Of a stretch of 64,000 bases of DNA, positions 27,117-37,257 are shown piece after piece. A model generated the notes under the pieces. That model made no database searches, had not been told where the DNA came from, and saw only the letters and a list, made by a program, of their open reading frames with translations. Position 1 is the first letter of the stretch. Every line of letters begins with the position of its first letter. A program made the translations under genes and the position numbers. This DNA comes from Paracoccaceae bacterium (GTDB taxonomy: Bacteria > Pseudomonadota > Alphaproteobacteria > Rhodobacterales > Rhodobacteraceae), in contig JAKVCP010000010.1 of NCBI GenBank assembly GCA_022448925.1, forward strand, positions 1-64,000, read 5' to 3'.

Positions 27117-27341
27117 CAGGCAGCCCTGCGAAATTTCGCGCCACATCGGCACGTTGAGCGACATCTGGCACTGCGCCGTGAACGATCGCCCACCAACATG
27201 CAAACATTTGAACTGCCCCAATTCGACCCGCGATCCGCGGCTATCGGTGCAATAGCAGTCAACCGTTTTTCCCCCGGGGCTGACAACGTCTGCAGCGGCA
27301 CCCGACGAGGTCACGATCCATATAAGCAAAATACGCAGCAT
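27051..27341 (-). CDS. Small secreted cysteine-rich protein
   Basis: 96 residues from the ATG at 27341. MLRILLIWIVTSSGAAA is a signal peptide; the mature part has cysteines at 29, 31, 46, 58 and 74, with DCYC, then a central FKCLHVGGRSFTAQCQMSL and NVPMWRE. I recall similar short proteins of unknown function in roseobacters, from memory only. The coding part looks selected: cysteines and aromatic residues are spaced regularly and the codons are normal. The 22-residue tail after the last cysteine is the part that overlaps DUF1499 on the other strand. It lies 44 bases downstream of the periplasmic ClpP-like gene and may be co-transcribed. An upstream ATG at 27401 would overlap that gene. Confidence 0.7.
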   Translation of the reverse strand: MLRILLIWIVTSSGAAADVVSPGGKTVDCYCTDSRGSRVELGQFKCLHVGGRSFTAQCQMSLNVPMWREISQGCLSSALPQSLQPSLDPGLVDPKI

Positions 27342-27385
27342 GTGCCCAACATACATAATGCCGATACAGATGGCAAAAACACGCG

Positions 27386-29092
27386 TCACCCTTGGGCGCA
27401 CAGACGCAGAGTTTTGGTGATCTCCGACGAGACGCCCAAGGCCTGCAACAATGTCTCTGAGGGGCGCAGGTCACTGAGCGAAAGCCTCTGGCTGTTGGCG
27501 TCCCGAATGGCCTGTGCGGTGCGAGGGCCCATCAGCCCGTCCTCTGGGCCTGCATCAAACCCGGCGCTGTTCAATGCGGTTTGCAAGAGCATCACAACCT
27601 TGCGCGCGCCGAAGTCGATGCGGCCGCAATACTCAACAGGGATTCTAGACTGTGCGTCAAAGGTGGAGAGGAAAAAATTGGACTGTTCGCGCTGATAGGA
27701 AGTCAAAAATGCAAAGTGGTCGTTCAACACGTCACTAACATACGCCAGTCGTTGTCTTGTCTGAAGCCTGTCTAAAGCAATACCGAGGCTGAAGCGAAAG
27801 GTCTCACCCTTGAACCTCGCTCCGGCTGCCTCATCCGAAGGGCATAGTCCTTTGTAAGAATTTGCATCCGTTTGGTCTTGACTGGGACTGTCGCCAGAAA
27901 AGTCCTCGGGACCAAGTGTACAGAGTGCGATCAAACAGTCCTGACCAAAGCAGGCATCGACCAGCCAGCGGTTGTCCGGCATCCGCGTCCCGTAGCACGC
28001 AAAATCTCCGGCGTCTTCATAGGTAACAAAGGCGGTTTTGCGGAGGACAAGGTTGTCTAGCAAAGTGGGCGCTGGAGGACGTCCGCTTTGAAGCTCGTAT
28101 TCTCCTGCGCAGAAGTTGATAGCCTGTTCCCGTGCGAGGGTTTCGGCCCTGGCAAAATCACGCCCAAGAATCTGTGCGACACGTCCCATTCGAGCAGGCG
28201 TTAGATAGGACATGTCATGTGACGGCGTTGCATACATCTGTTTGAGCACCAGCATGTCAATTCGGCTGTCGACAAAACTCGTCAGTGCTTGGGATTGCAC
28301 GGTGTTGGCGATTTGGACCGCGTCATTGAGTTGCTCTGCGTTATACTGACCACCTGGTACTTCGAGCCGAGGTTGATGAACTCCAATAAGGGCAGTTTCA
28401 TGGGCAAATCGCCGAGGGAAGAAAAAACCTGCGTAGTTGGTGTAACCTGCAAAGAATAAAAATGCGCAACTGCTTTCGCAACGGCTGTCTTCCTCCAACA
28501 AAGTTGCAAACTGATAATTTCGGATCAAGTCGGCCAAGCGAAGCGCCTCGGCGAGGTTTCCGCCAGGACTGTCAAGCGAGATGACACCGGCATACGGGCA
28601 GAAATTGGCATAAGCGCAGGTCACAATGTCGTTTTCGTCGAGGAAAGTTGCTAGACGCGCGCTGTCGCCTTTTTTGATCTCGCCAGTCAGCCGGATCGTT
28701 CGACCATAAAGAATCAGCGATTGCGATGCGTCGACGTGATGGTCGACGTAGTTTCCTCCGTTGCCGCCACTAAACAGATGTTCGTAGAGCCCAGACGTTG
28801 TTGGCGCATAGGTCCCGTCCCATTGGTCGGATGCAGGAATACCCCTTTTGGAAAGATCTGCGTTCCAAGTTGACTCCAACAGGGTGTCTTCGTCGTGGTA
28901 GCACAACCTTTCAGAGAAGGTATGTGCCCGTCCCCAGCGCAAAGTTTGTGGACAGTCCTTAAGAACCGGATTGCGCTCCAAAACTTCAAACTCAAGCGCC
29001 TGAGTTGCAGTGCCAGCAAGTCCGACAATGAACAAAACAATTGATACAAAACACTCGAGATTTCTTTTCAACGGATCAATGGATGATTTCAC
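27386..29092 (-). CDS. Periplasmic ClpP-like protein with C-terminal peptidoglycan-binding domain
   Basis: 568 residues from a GTG. A hydrophobic N-terminus (about 15-32) is a likely signal peptide, so the protein is periplasmic or anchored. Residues 125-310 resemble the ClpP/crotonase fold of secreted COG3904-type proteins: LDSPGGN at 173-179, then CESSCAFLFFAG with C205, S207, S208 and C209, and IGVHQP with H239; a serine and this histidine could form a catalytic pair. Residues about 498-532 (LNSAGFDAGPEDGLMGPRTAQAIRD region) match a peptidoglycan-binding type 1 motif. The middle is cysteine-rich and unassigned. Its AT content is visibly higher than that of its neighbours, so it may be an acquired gene. 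A role at the cell wall is inference. Confidence 0.75.
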   Translation of the reverse strand: MKSSIDPLKRNLECFVSIVLFIVGLAGTATQALEFEVLERNPVLKDCPQTLRWGRAHTFSERLCYHDEDTLLESTWNADLSKRGIPASDQWDGTYAPTTSGLYEHLFSGGNGGNYVDHHVDASQSLILYGRTIRLTGEIKKGDSARLATFLDENDIVTCAYANFCPYAGVISLDSPGGNLAEALRLADLIRNYQFATLLEEDSRCESSCAFLFFAGYTNYAGFFFPRRFAHETALIGVHQPRLEVPGGQYNAEQLNDAVQIANTVQSQALTSFVDSRIDMLVLKQMYATPSHDMSYLTPARMGRVAQILGRDFARAETLAREQAINFCAGEYELQSGRPPAPTLLDNLVLRKTAFVTYEDAGDFACYGTRMPDNRWLVDACFGQDCLIALCTLGPEDFSGDSPSQDQTDANSYKGLCPSDEAAGARFKGETFRFSLGIALDRLQTRQRLAYVSDVLNDHFAFLTSYQREQSNFFLSTFDAQSRIPVEYCGRIDFGARKVVMLLQTALNSAGFDAGPEDGLMGPRTAQAIRDANSQRLSLSDLRPSETLLQALGVSSEITKTLRLCAQG

Positions 29093-29193
29093 GATAGGCG
29101 TCCTGAACAGGTTCGTAGAAAATATAAGATCATACGAACAAGAGGGTTAGCAACTCTTCTTGACCGCGACCGTGCAATCGGCAAATAAACCCC

Positions 29194-30243
29194 ATGCTAC
29201 CCGAAGACAGACTCGTCCAGATCACCCAGCGGTTTGAATATCTTGAGGCCTGCATGGCCGAAGGCACCGGTGATATTGCGGCACTTGGCAAGGAATACGC
29301 TGAAATACGACCGGTGGTTGAACAGATCACCGCCTATCGGACTTTGCTTGACGACATCGCCGAGGCCGAGGCGATGATGAGTGATCCTGACATGCGCGAA
29401 CTGGCCGAAGAAGAGCTGCCGCAGCTGAAAGCTGCTTTGCCCAAGGCCGAACATGCTTTGCAGCTGGCGCTTTTGCCCAAAGACGCGGCGGACGCCCGCC
29501 CGGCAATGCTGGAAATCCGTCCTGGAACAGGCGGCGAAGAGGCGGCTCTTTTTGCGGGCGACCTGTTGAGGATGTACCAGCGCTTCTCTGAGGCGCACGG
29601 CTGGCGGTTTGAGATCATCGAAGAGCAAGCGACAGAGCTGGGGGGCATCAAAGAGGTTGTCGCCCATATCACCGGCGCAAGTGTCTTTGCCCGTCTCAAG
29701 TTCGAAAGTGGCGTGCACCGGGTGCAGCGGGTGCCCGCAACCGAAAGCGGCGGACGCATCCACACCTCGGCCGCGACAGTGGCGGTTCTGCCCGAGGCAG
29801 AGGACGTCGACATCAAGATAGATCCAGGTGACATCCGCATCGACACGATGCGCAGCTCTGGTGCGGGGGGGCAGCACGTCAACACAACGGACTCGGCAGT
29901 GCGGATCACCCACCTGCCGACGGGCATCGTTGTGACCAGCAGTGAAAAGTCCCAGCATCGCAATCGCGAGATCGCCATGCAGGTCTTGCGGACCCGTCTT
30001 TTCGATGCTGAACGGCAAAAGATCGATAGTGAACGCTCGGCCAATCGGAAATCCCAGGTCGGCTCGGGTGATCGGTCCGAACGGATCCGGACCTATAACT
30101 TTCCACAGGGACGGATGACCGATCACAGGATCAACCTGACGCTCTACAAGCTGGATCAGGTCATGCAGGGCGATCTTGATGAAATCATCGATGCGCTGAC
30201 CGCGGATGCCCAGGCTGCCGCGCTGGCAGAGATGGCCGAATGA
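29194..30243 (+). CDS. prfA: Peptide chain release factor 1
   Basis: 349 residues. Domain 2 carries the stop-codon recognition loop region before GAGGQHVN, whose GGQ enters the peptidyl-transferase centre and triggers release at UAA and UAG. The sequence [20 protein letters not shown] is typical of RF1. It overlaps prmC by ATGA, the usual pairing since PrmC methylates the GGQ glutamine. No convincing promoter hexamers were found in the 101 bases after the ClpP-like gene, which is divergent. Confidence 0.97.
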   Translation: MLPEDRLVQITQRFEYLEACMAEGTGDIAALGKEYAEIRPVVEQITAYRTLLDDIAEAEAMMSDPDMRELAEEELPQLKAALPKAEHALQLALLPKDAADARPAMLEIRPGTGGEEAALFAGDLLRMYQRFSEAHGWRFEIIEEQATELGGIKEVVAHITGASVFARLKFESGVHRVQRVPATESGGRIHTSAATVAVLPEAEDVDIKIDPGDIRIDTMRSSGAGGQHVNTTDSAVRITHLPTGIVVTSSEKSQHRNREIAMQVLRTRLFDAERQKIDSERSANRKSQVGSGDRSERIRTYNFPQGRMTDHRINLTLYKLDQVMQGDLDEIIDALTADAQAAALAEMAE

Positions 30244-31082
30244 CCGGCGCCCAGCTACTGGCGCGTGCAACAAAGGCTTTGACGGCAGCGGGGTTTCCCG
30301 ACCCGGGACGGGATGCGCGGCGTCTGCTTGCGCATGTGCTGAAGGTGCCAACCGGCCGCTTGACCCTTGTTTTGCCTGAACCGGTCGAGACACAGGTGAC
30401 CGTTCTTTATGATGTTTTGATCAACCGCCGTTGCGAACGTGTTCCCGTCAGCCATTTGACAGGTCGCCGGATGTTCTATGGCCGTGACTTTCAGGTCTCC
30501 CCGGCTGTGCTTGACCCAAGGCCAGAGACTGAGACACTGATCGAAGTCGCGCTGAGTGCGCCCTTTCAGACTGTCTTGGATCTGGGAACAGGATCCGGCT
30601 GTATCGTGCTGACGCTTTTGGCAGAGAATGTCGGGGCGCGTGGTCTTGGTATTGATCTTTCGGCAGAGGCGCTTGAGGTGGCGTTTCGGAACCGCACCGC
30701 GCTTGGGCTTGAGGCACGTGCCGGACTGAAACAAGGATCCTGGTTCGACCCCTTGACGGGGCAAGGTGCTGTCTTTGACCTGATCGTTTCCAACCCACCC
30801 TATATTGCGGCATCCGAGATGGCCGAACTGGCCCCCGAGGTGCGCGAGTATGAGCCGCGCCTCGCCCTGACCGACGAAGACGATGGCCTGAGCGCTTACC
30901 GACTGATTTGCGCCCAGGCACCGCGTTTTCTTATTGCTGGTGGGCGACTTGTTTTTGAGATCGGCGCAACACAGGGCGCGCGTGTCCAGTCTCTTTTGGA
31001 AACCCATGGATTTCAGGATGTTCAGATTATTCAGGACCTTGATGCGCGCGACCGTGTGGTTTCCGGCACAAAACCGCGATAA
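30240..31082 (+). CDS. prmC: Release factor glutamine methyltransferase
   Basis: 280 residues. The SAM-binding motif [13 protein letters not shown] and the catalytic NPPY (in [10 protein letters not shown]) are clear, as is the N-terminal helical domain that holds the release factor. It methylates the glutamine of the GGQ motif of RF1 and RF2. It is translated from the ATG overlapping the prfA stop. A 215-base spacer without a gene follows before the DUF4167 gene. Confidence 0.96.
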   Translation: MTGAQLLARATKALTAAGFPDPGRDARRLLAHVLKVPTGRLTLVLPEPVETQVTVLYDVLINRRCERVPVSHLTGRRMFYGRDFQVSPAVLDPRPETETLIEVALSAPFQTVLDLGTGSGCIVLTLLAENVGARGLGIDLSAEALEVAFRNRTALGLEARAGLKQGSWFDPLTGQGAVFDLIVSNPPYIAASEMAELAPEVREYEPRLALTDEDDGLSAYRLICAQAPRFLIAGGRLVFEIGATQGARVQSLLETHGFQDVQIIQDLDARDRVVSGTKPR

Positions 31083-31297
31083 CTCAGCGCAGTCCTGGCT
31101 GTTTTGGCCGTTTTTTCCGATTTGCCCTTGTATCGCAGGGCGGGACATGTTTACTCGGACGTGTTGCAGCGGTGGATGCCACTTCGGCGGTCCCGCGCAA
31201 CGGCAAGCCAAAAATTCTTGGGTCGGCGGCACAGTTGGTCGCGTTATGACTTGAGAAGGTCATTTCAACAGTCACAGACAAGGCTGAATTGCAGAAA

Positions 31298-31939
31298 ATG
31301 AGATCGTCCAAATCACGATCGCGGTCCAAGAATAACCGCAACCGTTCGTCTGTCGGCAACGTCGTCAACCGTGTGTTTGACAGCTCGGGCCCTGAGGGCA
31401 AGGTGCGTGGCACCCCTCAGCAGATTATTGACAAGTACAACCAACTTGCTCGTGACGCGCAATTGTCGAATGATCGCGTTGCTGCAGAAAACTTTCAGCA
31501 GCATGCGGAACATTACTTGAGACTGCTGTCAGAGGCCCAACGCGAACAAGAAGCCCGGCGCGAACAACAAGAGCGCGAGAACCGAGAGCGGCAGGCCCAG
31601 CGCGACCGCGAGCGGGCGGAGCGTGACGCCGCCCGTGAGGCCGCACAACAGTCAACCGCTGCCGAGCAGCCGGCGCTGAAGGATCCTGCAGAGACGCCAC
31701 AGCCCGATGTGGTAGAGCTTGAGGCAGCCAACGATGAAAGCGGGTTGGTCGACACGCCTGAAAGCAAGACAGAGCCGCCGGCGAAACCAAAACCCGCTCG
31801 CAAACCGCGTAAACCAAGGGCCAAAAAGACAGAAGAGCCCGTTGCGAAGGACGAGGCGCCAGCTGCACCCCAGGAAGATGCCGCACCTCAGGCAGAGCCG
31901 GAAGCGGCAGAGGATCTTGCCGGGAAAGTCACAGAGTGA
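31298..31939 (+). CDS. DUF4167-domain protein
   Basis: 213 residues. The first 80 form the DUF4167 domain: a basic start MRSSKSRSRSKNNRNRS, NRVFDSSGPEGKVRGTPQQI and KYNQLARDAQLSNDRV, then NFQQHAEHYLRL. A long glutamate/arginine-rich coiled coil (about 85-115) and an alanine-, proline- and lysine-rich tail follow, both low complexity. The family follows prmC in many alphaproteobacteria, function unknown; the basic head suggests nucleic-acid or ribosome contact (inference). The ATG at 31298 is preferred to a TTG 9 bases upstream. Confidence 0.88.
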   Translation: MRSSKSRSRSKNNRNRSSVGNVVNRVFDSSGPEGKVRGTPQQIIDKYNQLARDAQLSNDRVAAENFQQHAEHYLRLLSEAQREQEARREQQERENRERQAQRDRERAERDAAREAAQQSTAAEQPALKDPAETPQPDVVELEAANDESGLVDTPESKTEPPAKPKPARKPRKPRAKKTEEPVAKDEAPAAPQEDAAPQAEPEAAEDLAGKVTE

Positions 31940-31993
31940 TGGTTTCGCCGTCGGGGTGACGTCCCTGGCGGTGTTCTCCCATTGATCGCGCGC

Positions 31994-32014
31994 CCAGTCA
32001 CACGGTGTGGCTGG
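31994..32014. terminator. Possible bidirectional hairpin between DUF4167 and rsmA
   Basis: CCAGTCACA, loop CGG, TGTGGCTGG: a 9-bp stem with one G-T pair in the 161-base convergent gap. No T-run follows directly; a TTTTTT lies 17 bases further. It could end transcripts from either side, but as an intrinsic terminator it is weak. Confidence 0.35.
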
Positions 32015-32100
32015 TTGCAGATTTCAGCGGTTTTTTCACCGGTTTATGTGGTGTTTCCAGTGTGATCTCTGGGGCACCTTGAGGCAACTGGACGGCGCAA

Positions 32101-32943
32101 TCAGGGGTGCGCCAAAGCGCGCGCCAGGGCGCAGAATGCCTCAAGCGGTACCTGCTCGGCCCGTTCGGTGGGGGCGATGCCCGCTGATCGTAACCGATCC
32201 TCGATATCTGGTGTCATGCCCTTCAACGCGGCGCGCAACATTTTGCGCCGTTGGTTAAAGGCGCGCGCCACGACGGTTTCCAACATTTTTGGATCGGCTG
32301 GAAAGCGCGGTTCGGGTAGGGCTGTCAGATGCACCACGGCAGAGCTGACCTTGGGGGGCGGCGTGAATGCCCCCGGTGGCAGTGACATCACAATCCGCGC
32401 GTCCGATCGCCATTGTGACAGCAACGCAAGACGACCGTAGGCCTTGCTGCCGGGCTGGGCCACGATCCGCTCAGCCACTTCTCGCTGGAACATCAAGGTC
32501 AGACTGCTCCAAAAGGGAGGCCAGTCCTTCGGTGTCAGCCAACGCACCAAAAGCTCTGTTCCGACATTGTAGGGAAGGTTGGCGGCGATCGCGATGGGGG
32601 GGGTCAGATGGGCCAACGGATCAACTTCAAGAGCGTCTCCCTCGATCACATCAAGCCGTCCGGGGTAGGCCGCGGCAATCTCGGCCAGAACAGGTTGGCA
32701 GCGGCTGTCTTTTTCGATTGCCAGAACGCGGCGCGCCCCTTCTGCCAGCAGCCCCCGGGTCAGGCCTCCGGGGCCCGGACCGATTTCAAGCACATCCATG
32801 CAGGACAGATCGCCGGCCTGTCGTGCAATCTTGGCGGTCAGGTTCAAATCCAACAGAAAGTTCTGACCCAACGATTTGCGGGCTGACAACTGATGGGTGG
32901 CGATCACCTCGCGCAGAGGAGGAAGGGAGTCAATGCCACTCAT
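32101..32943 (-). CDS. rsmA: 16S rRNA dimethyladenosine transferase
   Basis: 280 residues (KsgA). Seen: LGQNFLLD, motif [15 protein letters not shown], acidic IEKD, and the catalytic [11 protein letters not shown] of N6-adenine methyltransferases. It dimethylates two adjacent adenines near the 3' end of 16S rRNA in late small-subunit assembly. It is the last gene of the lptF-lptG-lptD-surA-pdxA-rsmA run; its ATG overlaps the pdxA stop (ATGA). The pdxA-rsmA pairing with surA and lptD is conserved far beyond alphaproteobacteria. Confidence 0.97.
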   Translation of the reverse strand: MSGIDSLPPLREVIATHQLSARKSLGQNFLLDLNLTAKIARQAGDLSCMDVLEIGPGPGGLTRGLLAEGARRVLAIEKDSRCQPVLAEIAAAYPGRLDVIEGDALEVDPLAHLTPPIAIAANLPYNVGTELLVRWLTPKDWPPFWSSLTLMFQREVAERIVAQPGSKAYGRLALLSQWRSDARIVMSLPPGAFTPPPKVSSAVVHLTALPEPRFPADPKMLETVVARAFNQRRKMLRAALKGMTPDIEDRLRSAGIAPTERAEQVPLEAFCALARALAHP

Positions 32944-33911
32944 GATGCGGCCTGTGCAAGGCGCCAGGCAAGGCGCAGGGCTTCAACCGTAGAGGTGGGG
33001 TTGGCCACTCCTTTCCCGGCGATATCCAGCGCGGTGCCGTGGTCGGGCGAGGTGCGGATGAAGGGCAAGCCAAGGGTCACATTCACACCTCTGTCGAAAT
33101 CCAAAGTCTTGATCGGGATAAGCGCCTGATCATGGTACATGCAAATCGCGGCGTCATAGCCGGCGCGGGCGCGGGCATGAAACATCGTGTCGGCTGAATG
33201 GGGGCCTGAAATGGCCATGCCTTCGGCGCGCAACTTGTCGAGTATGGGCTGAATCAGTGTCATTTCCTGATGCCCCATGCGCCCACCTTCGCCCGCGTGG
33301 GGGTTCAGCCCGGCAACGGCCAGCCGGGGTGTGGACAGACCAAACTGGCGGTGCAGCGCATCATGCGTGATCCGGATCCGGCGCTCTAGCAGGTCGGGTG
33401 TCAACGCCTTGGCGACCTGATCCAGCGCAATATGAATGGTGACAGGCACGACACGCAGTTCATCAGAGGCCAGCATCATTACCACGTCGTCCTGGCCGGC
33501 CAGTGCCGCCAGGAATTCGGTATGTCCCGGATATGTAAACCCAGCCCCATCCTGCAGGGCCTTCTTGTGAATTGGCAGCGTGCAGATGGCCGAGGCCTGA
33601 CCGCTCTGCACCAGCCCGACTGCGCGTGCGATCACGTCCACCACCCCCTGTGCGAGGGTCGGATCGGGGGTTCCGGCGACGGCAGGACCGGGAAAGGCAT
33701 GCTCTAGCACTGGCAGGATCGAACCTGCCACATCCTGCGCTTCAACCGGGCTTTGGATCTTTTGAAAACGGGTGCCTTTTGGCAAGTGCCCTGTATCCCC
33801 GATCCAGAAAAACGGCAGGTCACGTCCAAGCTGCCGGCGTGCGGCAACCGCCACTTCAGGGCCAATGCCTGCCGGCTCACCACAGGTGAGCGCAACGGAT
33901 GGCACGCTCAT
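32940..33911 (-). CDS. pdxA: 4-hydroxythreonine-4-phosphate dehydrogenase
   Basis: 323 residues. The opening GEPAGIGPE and the three metal-binding histidines are visible: [20 protein letters not shown] and [14 protein letters not shown], with the [12 protein letters not shown] segment. It oxidises 4-phosphohydroxy-L-threonine with NAD+ in pyridoxal-phosphate synthesis. Its start overlaps the surA stop and its stop overlaps rsmA, both by four bases, so the three are translationally coupled. Confidence 0.96.
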   Translation of the reverse strand: MSVPSVALTCGEPAGIGPEVAVAARRQLGRDLPFFWIGDTGHLPKGTRFQKIQSPVEAQDVAGSILPVLEHAFPGPAVAGTPDPTLAQGVVDVIARAVGLVQSGQASAICTLPIHKKALQDGAGFTYPGHTEFLAALAGQDDVVMMLASDELRVVPVTIHIALDQVAKALTPDLLERRIRITHDALHRQFGLSTPRLAVAGLNPHAGEGGRMGHQEMTLIQPILDKLRAEGMAISGPHSADTMFHARARAGYDAAICMYHDQALIPIKTLDFDRGVNVTLGLPFIRTSPDHGTALDIAGKGVANPTSTVEALRLAWRLAQAAS

Positions 33912-35131
33912 TGATCAAAGATACGCGCGTCAGACCGCAACTGGGCCAGGTAGCTGTTTGCAAAGCCGTTCAGACGCTGATTGCGCAGCCCAATCGCAAG
34001 GTTCTGGCGCGTTTCATCGTCCACGATGGACATGGTGCGCCCACACAGCATCAATACCACCAGCGTCTGGCCGTTGTTGCGTGTCAACGCTGTGGAAATC
34101 TCGTCCGGATCCAGACGGTCAAGCTCTGCTGCGATATCTGCCGGGATCTCATCCGGAGGCAGCGTGACCCGCTCCAGTCGTTCTTCGGGCTGGCCCTTGG
34201 CAATGCCATACAAATCGTCGCATCGGTCAATGCGCGCCTTGATGCGCGCGGCTTCGTCGAGGGCCTTGTCGGATTGACCGCCCGGGATCAGGTATTGCGC
34301 ATATTCAAGCGCAGCTGCCTGCGGCGTCACATAGGCGGTTTCTTCGATGGCGCGCATCTGGAACAAGGCGATGGCGTTCTGGATCGGCAGTGGATCGGTC
34401 ACCTCGCCGGGTGCAAGGCTGAGCACGATCGACTGAAGTGGCGCGGGAAGTTCGTCCAGAGATTGCCAGCCCAGACGCCCGCCCGATCCGCGCGTTTGCG
34501 TGGCAGAATACTGGCGTGCGGCCTGAGCAAACTTTGAAATGTCGGTATAGCGCGCGATCTCGGCAGCCAGGGCGCGCACTTCGTCTTCGTTGCCGGGCTG
34601 CATCGGTATGATGATCTCAGACAGGAGTACGCGAACGATGCTTTGACCCGATGACCCGGCGCTTGCGCGGTCAATTTCGTCTTCGCTGGCCGCGGCGCGG
34701 GACCCGAACAGGCCCTGAACCACCGTCCGCCAAACCAATCCTGAATAGACGAAATCGCGGAATGTTTCCTCGGCGACCCCGGCCTTTTCAATTTCTTCGA
34801 TGAATTTTTCCCGTGTCATGTTGGCACGCGCGGCAAATTCGGCCATGCCTTCCTGGATCTCTTCTTCGCTTGGTTCAACGCCAAACCGTCGCGCGGCCTG
34901 CACGCGCAGTCGGTCGTCGATCAACTGCTCGCGGGCGACTTCACTTGGATCACCGGGCGCATTCAGCAAGACCAGCATGCGTTTGCGTTGCTCAAGTTCG
35001 AAATAGGTGACCGCATCACCGTTCACCTTGATTGCCGGGGAAAACAGGCCCTGGGCCATGGCGCTGCCAGCGCCAAAAGATAGGGAAATCAAGCTCAGGA
35101 AAAACAGAAAAATGCGCATGGCGTGCTTCAT
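33908..35131 (-). CDS. surA: Periplasmic chaperone and peptidyl-prolyl isomerase SurA
   Basis: 407 residues with a signal peptide (cleavage after GSAMAQ, about residue 26). The N-terminal SurA chaperone region (ALL of KVNGDAVTYFELEQRKRML and RLRVQAARRFG) is followed by one parvulin domain around 170-290 with AARQYSATQTRGSGGRLGW and LAPGEVTDPLP. It helps outer-membrane proteins, including LptD encoded just upstream, to fold. Eight bases separate it from lptD and it overlaps pdxA. An alternative ATG at 35119 would give the same mature protein. Confidence 0.92.
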   Translation of the reverse strand: MKHAMRIFLFFLSLISLSFGAGSAMAQGLFSPAIKVNGDAVTYFELEQRKRMLVLLNAPGDPSEVAREQLIDDRLRVQAARRFGVEPSEEEIQEGMAEFAARANMTREKFIEEIEKAGVAEETFRDFVYSGLVWRTVVQGLFGSRAAASEDEIDRASAGSSGQSIVRVLLSEIIIPMQPGNEDEVRALAAEIARYTDISKFAQAARQYSATQTRGSGGRLGWQSLDELPAPLQSIVLSLAPGEVTDPLPIQNAIALFQMRAIEETAYVTPQAAALEYAQYLIPGGQSDKALDEAARIKARIDRCDDLYGIAKGQPEERLERVTLPPDEIPADIAAELDRLDPDEISTALTRNNGQTLVVLMLCGRTMSIVDDETRQNLAIGLRNQRLNGFANSYLAQLRSDARIFDQ

Positions 35132-35139
35132 GGTTGGTC

Positions 35140-37257
35140 CTAGCGTCCGCAGCTGCGGGCTTCGTGTTTGGCTGACCCGCCGGTGCTGAATCCTTTCAGC
35201 AAAACCGTCAGGCCAAAATCTGTAGATGGCTCAAGATTAGTGGATGTGGCAAAGCGGCGCGAGACCGAAAAGCCCACATCGATGCATTCGTTGCTGTAGT
35301 CCAGCCCAAGACCGGCCCGGGCAAGGCGGTCATCGGCCAGATCATACCGCCAATTGGCTGATCCGGTCCAATTTTTTGCCAATTGATAGGATCCGTCAAA
35401 GGACCACTCGGATTGTTTTGACGGGCGGTTTTCCGCCGGATCGGCCAGAAGAAGCACGTATGAGGCGGCCAGATCGATGGTCTCGTTGGACCAGGTCGCG
35501 CGCGCTTCGGCCTTGGAGAACCCGTCGTTGGTCGATAGCAAGCCCCGCGCCATGAGATCCAGCCCCGTGCCCGTGCTGAACCCGGTGGCAATCAGCCAGT
35601 CTGATGCCGTCCCGTCCAGGCCCGAGGACAGTGTGAACCGGTTGTCCGCCATATCGCGCCACACCCTTCCGACGGTCAGGGCGGTGCGCCAGCCGCCGTC
35701 ATTCATGTGCCAGATCCAACGGAAACCGGCGGCTTGAACCAGGCCCCGTTCCCGGGCATCGTCCTCAGGAAACCGCGAGAGTGACAACAGGTTCGCTTCG
35801 TCGAATTCGACGCGGGAGCTTTCTTCGTTTGGCAAATTGGGACGCACGCCCCCGGTCCAGCCGATCTGCGCCACTGGCTCGATCAGGTGATGGCCGCCCA
35901 TGCCAGAGCGCCGAACCAAGGGCCAGCGCAGCTCAATGGCGGCTGCTGGTGTCACCCGCGAAACAGTTGCTGCCGATGTGCTGTCTTGTGACACGCGGAA
36001 GCTGTCTGCCCAGATCTGACCGGTCAGACCCAGTCGGACGCCAGCGGGCAGTGTCCAGCGCCGCCGCCAACTGGCTTGGGCATTCAGGCTGCTGACATCG
36101 CGGCCTGCGATATCAGTGTCGGAATAGCGAAAATGGCTGTGCGCACCGACACCCAACCTGAACTCTCCACCCAGAAAACGTGGCATGAGCCGTTTCTCGT
36201 AAACCGTTTCAAGCACAATGGTTGGCAGTGTTGCATTGTCTTCACCGTCGCGCAGACTTTCGAAATGTATCACCTCGGCCGAGGTGTATTCATAAGGCTT
36301 TACCCGGCTGATACCGATTGCGCTGTCCAACCGATCCTTGTCGGAATACCGATAGTCCGACAAAAACGCCGCGTCTGTCGTGGCCTCGATGTCAAAGGTC
36401 AGACTGTAGTCGCGTGCCAGGTCGAAGTGGCCCTGGGCAAAGATATACCCGCGTGAGCTGTGATTGGTCAGCTCGTCGAAGGCAAGAGCGGAGTTGACTT
36501 CGAGGTTGCCATAGCGAAAGGCGCGGCGATAGCGGGCTTCCAGTGTGCGGGTTTCGGTCGACAGATAGGGCGTCAGGGTCAGGTCCTGATGCGGGCCGAT
36601 CGGGATGAAATAGGGAACCTTGACGCCAAACCCGAGCAGTGTGTTTGTCTTGATCACCGGTATCAAAAAGCCCCGCGCCCGCTTCAGCGTCGGATCAGGC
36701 AACCGAAGTCTTGGCAGATAAAAGATCGGCACATCCATGAAGCGAAGCTGGGCATTGTCGAAATACAGCTGCTGTTCTGTCTGATCGTGGATCACACGGC
36801 TGGCTCGGATCTGCCACAAAGGCACTTCGTCGCTGCACACATGGCACGAGGTCACCGCGACCTTGCGCAGTTCGGTATAGCGACCATCGATGCGTCTCGC
36901 ATCCCGGGCGGCCAATTGCAGCTGCTCGTTCAGCACGACGCGCGCGCCCTTCAGCAGCGCATTCTGCAAATCGGTGTCGATGGTGCCCTGATCTGCCAGA
37001 ACCAATTGCCCCGAGGCATCAGTGATGCGAATCGGGCCTTCCAGCGCGATGGATCCTGCAGTCTGGTCGTAGACTATGCGATTGGCGGTCAGCCTTGTGC
37101 CGTCCTGATAGACCTCGACCCGGCCTTCCGCCACCAGCCGCGAGGTGCCGTCCACGTAGATACTGTCAGCCACAAGGATGGCTGCATCCTGTGTGTGCCC
37201 CTGCACGGGCATCAGCCACAGGAGGGCCATGACAAAAAGGCGGATCATGCGCGTCAT
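35140..37257 (-). CDS. lptD: LPS-assembly outer-membrane protein
   Basis: 705 residues. A signal peptide (to about residue 22) precedes an OstA/LptA-like jellyroll domain (about 25-180, with ADSIYVDGTSRLVAEG and RVEVYQDGTRLTANRI patterns) and a long beta-barrel with alternating residues. It inserts LPS into the outer leaflet with LptE. A CHVC pair lies in the N-terminal part; the full disulphide set of E. coli LptD is not seen. It is coupled by ATGA to lptG, its partner in the same trans-envelope machine, and followed by surA. Confidence 0.94.
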   Translation of the reverse strand: MTRMIRLFVMALLWLMPVQGHTQDAAILVADSIYVDGTSRLVAEGRVEVYQDGTRLTANRIVYDQTAGSIALEGPIRITDASGQLVLADQGTIDTDLQNALLKGARVVLNEQLQLAARDARRIDGRYTELRKVAVTSCHVCSDEVPLWQIRASRVIHDQTEQQLYFDNAQLRFMDVPIFYLPRLRLPDPTLKRARGFLIPVIKTNTLLGFGVKVPYFIPIGPHQDLTLTPYLSTETRTLEARYRRAFRYGNLEVNSALAFDELTNHSSRGYIFAQGHFDLARDYSLTFDIEATTDAAFLSDYRYSDKDRLDSAIGISRVKPYEYTSAEVIHFESLRDGEDNATLPTIVLETVYEKRLMPRFLGGEFRLGVGAHSHFRYSDTDIAGRDVSSLNAQASWRRRWTLPAGVRLGLTGQIWADSFRVSQDSTSAATVSRVTPAAAIELRWPLVRRSGMGGHHLIEPVAQIGWTGGVRPNLPNEESSRVEFDEANLLSLSRFPEDDARERGLVQAAGFRWIWHMNDGGWRTALTVGRVWRDMADNRFTLSSGLDGTASDWLIATGFSTGTGLDLMARGLLSTNDGFSKAEARATWSNETIDLAASYVLLLADPAENRPSKQSEWSFDGSYQLAKNWTGSANWRYDLADDRLARAGLGLDYSNECIDVGFSVSRRFATSTNLEPSTDFGLTVLLKGFSTGGSAKHEARSCGR

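Noticed and set aside
29160-29188. TTGACC with AAATAA at 17 bases as a prfA promoter
   Set aside because: The -10 matches poorly and would put the transcript start at the start codon itself.
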